Assembly (NCBI RefSeq): GCF_030160295.1
Contig: NZ_BSOB01000064.1
Coordinates: 1-39,163, forward strand
DNA length: 39,163 nt
DNA from: Dyella acidisoli
GTDB lineage: Bacteria; Pseudomonadota; Gammaproteobacteria; Xanthomonadales; Rhodanobacteraceae
Direction of reading: 5' to 3'
The position numbers and the translations under genes are program-made. Positions 18,353 to 25,281 of this stretch are shown in pieces. The notes below the pieces were generated by a model. The model was not told the origin of the DNA. It ran no database searches and was given only the letters and a program-made list of their open reading frames with translations. Each line of letters starts with the position of its first letter. Position 1 is the first letter of the stretch.

Positions 18353-18580
18353 CTACATCTGGTAACCGGGCTTCTTGTAGAGCTTGCCGAGCGGGTTCTG
18401 GATATCCGTGCGATACACCTTTTCAGCCCATTCCGTTGAACGGATTTCCTCAAAAGCCACGGATACGGATTCCTCGCCGTAGCCGAATGCGTCCATGACG
18501 TCCTGGGTAATGCGATTTGCCAGGCTCTGCTTCTGCGATTCGCTCTTGCCTGGATAGAGCTTGACGATGACGTGGGGCAT
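18353..18580 (-). CDS. 4-oxalocrotonate tautomerase family protein
   Basis: 75 residues from the ATG at 18580 ([18 protein letters not shown]). After Met removal Pro is the N-terminal residue, the catalytic base of this superfamily; the length fits 4-OT proteins (60-80 residues). A longer frame upstream would hide the Pro and is rejected. It catalyses keto-enol tautomerisation of small dicarbonyl or aromatic-derived acids. It is the last gene of the cupin-CMD-tautomerase set, 16 bp after the CMD gene, under probable LysR control. Confidence 0.85.
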   Translation of the reverse strand: MPHVIVKLYPGKSESQKQSLANRITQDVMDAFGYGEESVSVAFEEIRSTEWAEKVYRTDIQNPLGKLYKKPGYQM

Positions 18581-18596
18581 GTTTTGTAACCTCGCA

Positions 18597-18914
18597 TTAA
18601 AGGGCTTCGGCAAAAACCTTGCGCACCAACTCGATGGCGGTGTTGGCACACGGCCATCCGGCGTAGAACGCCAGATGTGTGATCACCTCGATCAGCTCTT
18701 CTTTGGTAACGCCATTCTGGAGTGCAAACTTCAGATGAAACGGCAGTTCGTTGACGCGATAGAGAGCGATCAGCGCAGCAACGGTGATCAGGCTGCGATC
18801 GCGCTTGGACAACGCTGTGCGCTCCCATATCTGCCCGAACAGAACCTGCCGCGTAGTGTCGTTGAGGGTAGGGGCGATGTCCGCAAAAGGACCGGCTTTG
18901 CTGTCGTTACTCAT
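18597..18914 (-). CDS. Carboxymuconolactone decarboxylase family protein
   Basis: 105 residues, all helical. [21 protein letters not shown] and [34 protein letters not shown] are the CMD-family core. The AhpD CxxC is absent, so it is of the decarboxylase-like rather than the disulfide reductase branch. It overlaps the cupin gene by 8 bp. With a cupin and a tautomerase it suggests turnover of a small oxidised ring or dicarbonyl compound; the substrate is not known. Confidence 0.85.
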   Translation of the reverse strand: MSNDSKAGPFADIAPTLNDTTRQVLFGQIWERTALSKRDRSLITVAALIALYRVNELPFHLKFALQNGVTKEELIEVITHLAFYAGWPCANTAIELVRKVFAEAL

Positions 18915-19323
18915 GGGATGACCTCTGTGCGGCCAGATACTGTTCGTCGGTAACGTGCTCCATCCATTCGACTGCCTTGCCGTCGAGATATTCCTGTACA
19001 GCTATGTGCGTCACGGATGTCGTCGTCGTCGCGCCGTGCCAATGACGGTGTCCCGGTGGGCACCAGATCACGTCGCCTGCGTGGATAACCTCGATGGGAC
19101 CATCTTCGCACTGCGTCCAGCCACAACCGGCCGTCACAATGAGAATTTGGCCAAGCGGATGCGTATGCCATGCCGAGCGCGCTCCCGGTTCAAAAGTCAC
19201 GCTGGCACATCCCACGCGCGCTGGCCCTGGTGCATTGAAGTACGGATCGATGCGCACATTGCCCGTAAAAAAATCCGCGGGCCCTTTGATCGAGGCCTGC
19301 GAGCCATTGCGAATGAGGTGCAT
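18907..19323 (-). CDS. Cupin-domain protein
   Basis: 138 residues with cupin motif 1 [22 protein letters not shown] (two His and a Gln where Glu is usual) and motif 2 [17 protein letters not shown]. It is a single-domain cupin of the type often encoded beside CMD proteins. It probably binds a metal; whether it is an isomerase or dioxygenase cannot be told. First gene of a three-gene operon divergent from a LysR regulator. Confidence 0.85.
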   Translation of the reverse strand: MHLIRNGSQASIKGPADFFTGNVRIDPYFNAPGPARVGCASVTFEPGARSAWHTHPLGQILIVTAGCGWTQCEDGPIEVIHAGDVIWCPPGHRHWHGATTTTSVTHIAVQEYLDGKAVEWMEHVTDEQYLAAQRSSHE

Positions 19324-19370
19324 GAGCTTGCTCCAAACGAAGGTGATGACTACCTAGTCTGGGTGACTTG

Positions 19371-19422
19371 ATAGCTATTGATTAGATGGAACTATCGGAT
19401 AGAACATATAAGTCATAGTTAT
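19371..19422. promoter_or_regulatory. Divergent promoter with LysR-type boxes
   Basis: An AT-rich 115-bp spacer between divergent genes. It contains ATAGCTAT (19371-19378), the perfect dyad CTATC-G-GATAG (19392-19402) and ATAA-N7-TTAT (19408-19422), which fits the T-N11-A rule for LysR-family binding. The last lies 17 bp before the LysR start, consistent with autoregulation. Confidence 0.55.
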
Positions 19423-19438
19423 AAATATAGATATCGCC

Positions 19439-20329
19439 ATGGCTCGCCAGAACCTCAACGATTTGCTCGCTTTCACCACGGTTGCGCGCATGCGCAGCTT
19501 CACCAAGGCGGCAGCTGATTTGGGCGTAAGCCAGCCGGCGTTGAGTCAAACAATCCGTGGACTTGAAGCCCGACTCGGCGTTCGACTCCTTACCCGCACA
19601 ACGCGCAGCGTGTCGCTCACCGATGCAGGTGAGCATCTACTGAGCTCGATAGGCAGTCGTCTCGACGAGATCGAGGAGGAATTGGACGCATTGAGCGCGT
19701 TGCGGGATAAGCCTGCAGGCACGATACGCATCACCACCGGCGAACCGGCGTTTACTTCCATCTTGTGGCCAAGGCTTCGTCCGTTCTTGCGCAACTATCC
19801 GGACATTCGTGTGGAATTCGACGTCAGTTACGAGTTGAAAGATATCGTTGCGAAAAGATTTGACGCTGGCGTGCGCCTGGGCGAGCAGGTGGAGAAAGAT
19901 ATGATCGCCGTCAAGATTGGGCCCGAGGTTCGAATGGCTGCAGTGGCTTCTCCAGCTTATTTTGCAGGCAAAACCAAGCCAAAGAAGCCACAGGAACTCG
20001 CCGAGCATCGCTGCATCAATCTACGTCTTCCTACCTACGGAGGGCATTATGCGTGGGAATTCGAGCGCAACCGCAGGGAGATCCACGTTCGGGTGCAAGG
20101 GCAGCTCGCTTTTAGCGCAGCACATCATATTGTCGCTGCATCCATCGACGGTTACGGCGTGGCCTTCGTGCCAGAGGACATGGTGTTGGCGCACATCAAA
20201 GCAGGACGTCTTGTTCGTATCCTCGAAGATTGGTGTCCGGCTTTTCCGGGTTATCACCTCTACTACCCGAGTCGACGCCAACACTCTCCGGCGTTTTCCT
20301 TGCTGGTGGAAGCGTTGCGCTATCGATAG
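19439..20329 (+). CDS. LysR-family transcriptional regulator
   Basis: 296 residues. The N-terminal winged helix-turn-helix reads FTTVARMRSFTKAAADLGVSQPALSQTIRGLEARLGVRLL (about 13-52). The rest is a periplasmic-binding-protein-like effector domain with DIRVEFDVSYELKDIVAKRFDAGVRLGE, typical of the AaeR/DsdC-like branch of LysR regulators. Divergent from the cupin-CMD-tautomerase operon, which it presumably controls in response to a small aromatic or carbonyl compound. Confidence 0.9.
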   Translation: MARQNLNDLLAFTTVARMRSFTKAAADLGVSQPALSQTIRGLEARLGVRLLTRTTRSVSLTDAGEHLLSSIGSRLDEIEEELDALSALRDKPAGTIRITTGEPAFTSILWPRLRPFLRNYPDIRVEFDVSYELKDIVAKRFDAGVRLGEQVEKDMIAVKIGPEVRMAAVASPAYFAGKTKPKKPQELAEHRCINLRLPTYGGHYAWEFERNRREIHVRVQGQLAFSAAHHIVAASIDGYGVAFVPEDMVLAHIKAGRLVRILEDWCPAFPGYHLYYPSRRQHSPAFSLLVEALRYR

Positions 20330-20506
20330 CTACCAACAACAAAGCGCTACGATTCGATCATCCGCAGGTGGGAGGTTAGCGAATCCGCGCACATGGATAG
20401 AAGCGTGATTGGCGCCGGGTTTCGCCGATTGGAATTTCGATCAAGAGCTTCGGCGTGTGCAGTGCGATGTTCTAGCCCCTTCGGCTGCGTAGGCTGGAAA
20501 GCAATC

Positions 20507-20580
20507 GTAGATTGGGGTGCAAACCCCAACATCACCATGTATGCATATGTCGCGATGTTGGGGTTTACACCCCAACCTAC
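20507..20580. repeat. GTAG-type REP, two arms
   Basis: GTAGATTGGGGTGCAAACCC at the left, inverted arm ending CACCCCAACCTAC at 20580. It sits downstream of both the LysR gene and the convergent outer-membrane barrel gene, a position fitting a bidirectional terminator. An extra GTAGGCTGG is at 20489. Confidence 0.8.
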
Positions 20581-20613
20581 GTGGCATTCCAACCTGCGCT
20601 ACATTCGCCTAAC

Positions 20614-21444
20614 TCAGAACAGGTATTTCAAGCTCGCACCCACGCCATAGTCCGGGCTGCCATTGGCGAAGCCGCCAAGCACATACGCCTGCAAGCGCAA
20701 CTTCTGATTCAACTTGTGATTCCAATAGGCCGTGACTTCGCTTTGCGGGCCACCGTTGGTTGCGATCTTCTGGCGATAGTCGTAATACACGCCGACATCG
20801 TCATCGTGGCTCAGTTTGTAGCCGAGGCCGATGTTGGCGTTGAAGCCATTCTTCAGCTGGATGTATTGCGAGCTGCCGTATTTCATCCAGCCCACACCGC
20901 CGAATGCGGTCCAGTTGCCGTAGACCTTATATGTGTCCAGCGATGCGCCGTAGTCGTTTTCGCCGGTGCCAAGACCTTTGTTGGCATCGGCGGTGCCGAA
21001 TTTGACCTTGCCGGTAACGTCAACGCCAAACGTGTGGTCGCTGCTTTGGAATACTTCATAGCCAGCCGAAGCGACGATATCGCCGAGCCCTGATGCTGAA
21101 CCAGTGCCCGTCGTTGTGGTGGTTGCGGTGCTTCCTGCAGCACCACGGCCGTGACCACGTCCATGAGGATTGCTGTTTTTGACGCGACCGACACCGGGGA
21201 TCACGTTGCCTGCACCGCTGATGTCCACATAGGGCACCACCAACTTGAAGGTCCAACGGTCCATGTTATAGGTCGCTGTGACAGGAACCGACCAGATGTT
21301 GGTGGTGGTGTCGGTGCCATATTTGCCGCTGCTGAAATCCGCGCCGGCTGCAAGGCTGAACTGATCGTCGCCACTGCCAGCCGCATGCGCGGCAGTGGTG
21401 CCGAGCAACAGGCCGGCGGTGATCAAAAATGGCTTCTTCAACAT
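20614..21444 (-). CDS. Outer-membrane beta-barrel protein
   Basis: 276 residues from the ATG at 21444 (MLKKPFLITAGLLLGTTAAHA, signal peptide); an upstream in-frame start would add 51 residues with no signal sequence. The mature protein alternates polar and apolar residues (YNMDRWTFKLVVPYVDI, NIGLGYKLSHDDDVGVYYDY) and ends in LKYLF with a terminal Phe, as outer-membrane proteins do. It resembles the MetA/phenol-degradation transporter-like barrel group. A loop at about residues 91-120 is Gly/His/Thr-rich (GRGHGRGAAGSTATTTTTG), probably surface-exposed. Second gene after the Thr-tract secreted protein (85-bp gap). Confidence 0.78.
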   Translation of the reverse strand: MLKKPFLITAGLLLGTTAAHAAGSGDDQFSLAAGADFSSGKYGTDTTTNIWSVPVTATYNMDRWTFKLVVPYVDISGAGNVIPGVGRVKNSNPHGRGHGRGAAGSTATTTTTGTGSASGLGDIVASAGYEVFQSSDHTFGVDVTGKVKFGTADANKGLGTGENDYGASLDTYKVYGNWTAFGGVGWMKYGSSQYIQLKNGFNANIGLGYKLSHDDDVGVYYDYRQKIATNGGPQSEVTAYWNHKLNQKLRLQAYVLGGFANGSPDYGVGASLKYLF

Positions 21445-21529
21445 CGATGAATTTTCCTTTGAACGTGCGCAATCAGGCACGCAGCCCAGCGATGGGCTGT
21501 TCTGCGCGCCAACGGGGTAGAGAAACGAA

Positions 21530-22261
21530 TTAGCCGCCGGGACGACCGGCGTGATCAGGACGATCGGGGCGTTCTGGACGCTCGGGCACGTCGACATGCT
21601 CAGGACGCTGAGCGATATCCGGCTTGCTTACATGATCAGGATGCGTGTGCGCATCACGGTCCACGATCTCGACACGCGCTACCTGCGTATGCACATGTCC
21701 TTCCCCGGCTGCGCTGCCGACAGCTTTCGGCGAACGCATCACATCGCCGAGCTTGAAGCCGAGATTGTTCGCGATCTGCCCCCAGCCTTGTCCTGCAGCA
21801 CGGGATGCAAGCACACCGTGCAATGAGATTGTGCTGCCGTTAGCAAGCACCAAGGTTCCGCCATTCAATGCCGCGGCGAGTTCAGCCGAGGTGGGGTCGG
21901 TGATGCCTTGTTTGGCGAGGCTGGCCTCAGCCAGCGACAAGGCGATACGCACGTTGCCGTAACCCAGTTTGCCCGTGTCCGGTGTGAACGTGGTCGTGGT
22001 AGTTGCACCCGTGGCCGAAGTGCTCGTCAACGTAACGGCCGTGCCGTTGTGCAGACCATTGACCAGCGCTTGGGCATTGGCGTTGGAACCGGCAAGGCTC
22101 GTGAACTCAGTGGTGAGTCGCGTCGTTTCTTGTGTTGTTGTTGTGCTGGTCGTCGTCGTGGTAGTGGTGGTGCTTGTCTGCGCAAAAGCAGGCAGGGCCG
22201 AAGCCGACGCGACGATAATGCTGGCGCAAATCAATCGAAGTGAAAAACGGTGGATACGCAT
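21530..22261 (-). CDS. Secreted protein with Thr tract and His/Pro-rich tail
   Basis: 243 residues from the ATG at 22261 (MRIHRFSLRLICASIIVASA, signal peptide). After cleavage comes a run of Thr (about residues 28-43), then a small domain with TAVTLTSTSATGATTTTTF, then a helical segment NGSTISLHGVLASRAAGQGW and GWGQIANNLGFKLGDVM, and a charged repetitive tail (RPEHVDVPERPERPDRPDH). The tail may bind metal. The family is not recognised. It is likely co-transcribed with the barrel gene; a structured leader precedes it (22326-22362). Confidence 0.65.
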   Translation of the reverse strand: MRIHRFSLRLICASIIVASASALPAFAQTSTTTTTTTTSTTTTQETTRLTTEFTSLAGSNANAQALVNGLHNGTAVTLTSTSATGATTTTTFTPDTGKLGYGNVRIALSLAEASLAKQGITDPTSAELAAALNGGTLVLANGSTISLHGVLASRAAGQGWGQIANNLGFKLGDVMRSPKAVGSAAGEGHVHTQVARVEIVDRDAHTHPDHVSKPDIAQRPEHVDVPERPERPDRPDHAGRPGG

Positions 22262-22665
22262 AACCGACTCCCGAAATGCATGTGAAGACCCCCTGTTGAT
22301 GTGCAAGCAGGTGGTTCCATCACACGCCCACGGTCTTTTCCAATTAAGACTGCCGTTCGGGCTTCGCCAGACACCAAAGTAGTGTTCGGGATGGGGGACG
22401 TTCCTGACAAGCCAACCCGAAAGTTTGGTTAAGTGACTGTTGTGTTGCTTATGTGAAGTGCGTCAACTATTCATGTTGCTTGCGCGGGACTGACGACCGA
22501 ATCGACGGTAATGCGCGCGCATGCTAACCGCTTTTCATGGATTGCTGTGTAAACCGTTACATGCCATATTTTCGCTGTCTTGCAGCTTGCCCGACTCCAT
22601 GACGACAGCAGGCCGTCGAGCAAGTGCTCTGAGCAGAACTTATTCCATTGGATGGAGAAGTGCCC
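22262..22665. other. Divergent intergenic region with leader hairpin
   Basis: 400 bp between divergent genes. Contains a nested hairpin at 22326-22362 and a CCAACCCGAAAGTTTGG dyad near 22414-22430. No supported gene. Confidence 0.5.
22326..22362 (-). promoter_or_regulatory. Possible structured 5' leader of the secreted-protein operon
   Basis: Three collinear paired blocks: GCCC/GGGC (22326-22329, 22359-22362), ACGG/CCGT (22330-22333, 22353-22356) and TCTT/AAGA (22334-22337, 22346-22349), about 65-100 bases before the start codon. It matches no riboswitch consensus I know. Confidence 0.35.
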
Positions 22666-24126
22666 ATGAGTATTACCTTTCATTTTCCCTCGGGCATGGC
22701 GCTTCCGGCGCTCATGATAGAGCTGCAATACGAGCTTCCCTGGTTGTTCGATGACGACGCAGTCGTGGGCGATGGCTTCGCCTTTTATTCGCAGGAACCC
22801 ATCGATACCGCGCTTTGGTTTGCACGAAAAACGTCACCGTCGATACTCGCGGCCGCCAACAAACTGGGTGTGTTTGGCAGTGCGCCGGATGGCTCGCTGT
22901 TTGCGTTGTGGCAATCACAGCGAGGCGATTATCCGGTGGTCTGCCTTGGCTCCGAAGGCGGTACCCAAGTGCTGGCCGCAAGCTTTGCGGACTTTTTGAG
23001 GCTGCTGGCGATTGGGTACGGCGCCCTGGAAACGGCCGGCGTCTATGACGAACCGCCCGAGGAAGATGCTAGTTCTCCGCTGTTGCGCGATTGGCTCGTG
23101 GCCAAAGGATTGGATGTGCCTGGCACGGGCGAGCAGATCGTCAGCGCCGCCGCCCAGGCTCATCCGGACTTCCATGGCTGGTGCGAGGACGCCATACACG
23201 GCGTGTTGAACGAAGCCGTGCCGACACCTGCAGCGGACGTTGCGCCTGAGTCCATGGATGGAATGTCGGGGAGTCTTTGGGATCACCTGATCAGCGCAAT
23301 CGGCAAGCCGTCGAACAGTCCGCAGGTCGTGTCCTTGCTGAGGCGCTTGCAAGCACGGGCGCTAAGCAGCACCCATCCGAATAACCCGGATACGCATGTT
23401 GCTGTCCAGGACATGGGCATCGAGATAGAAGCCAGCTGCGCGCTTCATCATCGGCAGTACTGGCCACCGCGAAGGGAAGGGCGGGTTTATGTTTCCTACG
23501 TGCATCGAATCCGGTTGAGCCATGATGCCTATGTCGGCCCGCTGCCCATGCTGGAGAACTGGCCGTGGGACGTAGTGACGGAATCGTCGCGGACCTGGCA
23601 GTCCCCGGACCGCAGCTTGCGCATCAAGCAAGATTTCGAAGAAGGAACATTGGCGTGCACCCACCTGGCTTTGCCTGAGGAGCGCGCGTACATAACGGCA
23701 TCACCCGCGTACGAAATTGAGAAGCCGCTGGTGTACGTGGAAGACGCATTCTTCGCAACGTGGTGTGCATTGAACGGATTGTTGGATCCGGAGAAGTTCA
23801 ACGAAAAGGTGGTGCAACCCTGGCAGAAGCGCACTCAGACTCCGCTTACTTTCCTGCATATCCCCTGCGACAACGTGCTGTGGAGCGGCGACATTCCTGA
23901 AACATTCGCTTCGTTCATCAGCGCCTACTACCTTGGATTCTGCGACTCCGAAGAACAGACATGGCGCAGCGATATCAAGCAGGTTTTCGGTTCCAGCAAC
24001 CATTTCCGCAAGGACACCGACGCGATGACACCGGATAGCTGGGATGCCTATGACCGCATAGCGAAGCGCATCGTATTGCGCTTTACCCAGTGGAAGGTCG
24101 GGAAGCTCAAGCGAAGGGAGTGTTGA
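22666..24126 (+). CDS. Unknown protein with SUKH (SMI1/KNR4)-like N-terminal part
   Basis: 486 residues from the ATG at 22666, chosen over an ATG at 22648 because GGAGA lies eight bases before it. Residues 60-145 (LGVFGSAPDGSLFALW, YPVVCLGSEGGTQVLAASFADFLRLLAIGYG) resemble the SUKH/SMI1-KNR4 fold, which is common among immunity proteins of polymorphic toxins and in cytosolic scaffold proteins. The C-terminal 230 residues, rich in Trp and Tyr, are not recognised. There is no signal peptide, and no toxin gene is recognised nearby. The assignment of the fold is tentative. Confidence 0.5.
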   Translation: MSITFHFPSGMALPALMIELQYELPWLFDDDAVVGDGFAFYSQEPIDTALWFARKTSPSILAAANKLGVFGSAPDGSLFALWQSQRGDYPVVCLGSEGGTQVLAASFADFLRLLAIGYGALETAGVYDEPPEEDASSPLLRDWLVAKGLDVPGTGEQIVSAAAQAHPDFHGWCEDAIHGVLNEAVPTPAADVAPESMDGMSGSLWDHLISAIGKPSNSPQVVSLLRRLQARALSSTHPNNPDTHVAVQDMGIEIEASCALHHRQYWPPRREGRVYVSYVHRIRLSHDAYVGPLPMLENWPWDVVTESSRTWQSPDRSLRIKQDFEEGTLACTHLALPEERAYITASPAYEIEKPLVYVEDAFFATWCALNGLLDPEKFNEKVVQPWQKRTQTPLTFLHIPCDNVLWSGDIPETFASFISAYYLGFCDSEEQTWRSDIKQVFGSSNHFRKDTDAMTPDSWDAYDRIAKRIVLRFTQWKVGKLKRREC

Positions 24127-24474
24127 GGCTTGGTTCCTTTACGCTGGGGCGGCGGCAATGTGCAGTTGGACTTCCGCGATATGAAGTTCGACTGGGCATT
24201 CGACTGAACTAACCCACTCGGTGCTTGGCGAGGGAGAGTTTGTAGGCTGGGATGACAATCCCAGCATCACCATGCACGCATACATCGCGATGCTGGGATT
24301 GTCATCCCGGCCTACGCACTGACTGTATTCGAGTGACGGGTGGCTGGTACTGGCTACAACCAATGAAACGATGCTACATATGCCGGCGGAAAGCCAGGGT
24401 TGCTTTCGACGTCCTACGGCATGTAGCCATAGTGCTACCCGAGTCAAAAGTCCCTTATTCTCGAACTGGAAAAG
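24127..24474. other. Intergenic region with REP
   Basis: No supported gene. Holds the two-armed REP at 24242-24315 and presumably the promoter for the gene pair starting at 24475. Confidence 0.5.
24242..24315. repeat. GTAG-type REP, variant stem
   Basis: GTAGGCTGGGATGACAATCC at the left and the inverted arm ending ATCCCGGCCTAC at 24315. Compared with the element at 20507 the stem sequence has changed on both sides so that pairing is kept (GGGATGACAATCCC instead of GGGGTGCAAACCCC). Confidence 0.8.
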
Positions 24475-25281
24475 ATGCGTATGACCAATTCGATACAACA
24501 GGCCGCACAGAGCATCATTGCCTCGATGCAGCGCGCATATGGTGGGGAATCCACGTTACTTGACGCTGACGAAAGCCATTTCCGGCATCTGGATCTCCGG
24601 TTCTATCGTGACTTCCAGGGCCAGCATGAAGCCCAGGGTTTTCGCCATCTGCGCGATGTCGAGGTCGCTGAAATCTCGAATTCGCCCACAACGTTCGTGG
24701 CGCGCACCTTTATCCGCAGCATGGTTTCCGCGGATGGCGGAACCGTGGCTTACTACTATCAAGTCAAGCCACGCATGGGGCGCTTAATACGCCATTTGCT
24801 GCGCGGCTTGAAGAACGGCCGCTGGCTGGACACGCCGAGGTTCTTTCTTCGCACCCTGAAGACCAAGCACTGTACGGATTACGAGAGCGAATTGAGTAAC
24901 GGCCATTTCATAACAACCAGCAATGCCCAATCCGCGGGCAATCTTTCGCTGCCATCCACCATCGATAGCGAATTTCATCCTTATGGCACCTCACCCGTAG
25001 TGGTGGCCAACCGACATCGTCAGCGCCTTGACGCATATTTTGCATCGGCGCCTGATGTGCGCCCGCGCCTGGTGCGAACGGTAGAAGATTTGACGCAAAT
25101 GCAACGCAGGATCAAGGCGCAAAAGAACGCGTATCGTGCTGCTGTGAAGTGGGTAACGCAGGCCGATCTGGAAAGAATGTCTTTGGGCAACCCATTGCTG
25201 GCTGAGGCCGTATACGAAGAAATACGCAGGCAGTTGGGTGCTGATGGCGGAGAAGGGCGATCGGCAACCATCCAACCATGA
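24475..25281 (+). CDS. Unknown cytoplasmic protein coupled to a CadC-like regulator
   Basis: 268 residues, no signal peptide or membrane segment. The N-terminal half looks alpha/beta (FRHLRDVEVAEISN, TFVARTFIRSMVSADGGTVAYYYQV); the C-terminal third is helical and charged (DLTQMQRRIKAQKNAYRAAVKWVTQADLERM). A second ATG at 24481 is possible. The stop overlaps the start of the regulator gene (ATGA at 25278-25281), so the products are made together and may interact. I do not recognise a family. Confidence 0.6.
   Translation: MRMTNSIQQAAQSIIASMQRAYGGESTLLDADESHFRHLDLRFYRDFQGQHEAQGFRHLRDVEVAEISNSPTTFVARTFIRSMVSADGGTVAYYYQVKPRMGRLIRHLLRGLKNGRWLDTPRFFLRTLKTKHCTDYESELSNGHFITTSNAQSAGNLSLPSTIDSEFHPYGTSPVVVANRHRQRLDAYFASAPDVRPRLVRTVEDLTQMQRRIKAQKNAYRAAVKWVTQADLERMSLGNPLLAEAVYEEIRRQLGADGGEGRSATIQP

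Noticed and set aside
18175-18828. 217-residue minus-strand frame over the tautomerase and CMD genes
   Set aside because: Overlaps two recognised proteins in another frame; composition is not protein-like.
22300-22400. c-di-GMP (GEMM) or other known riboswitch in the leader
   Set aside because: The hairpin is present but the conserved bases of the known classes are not.
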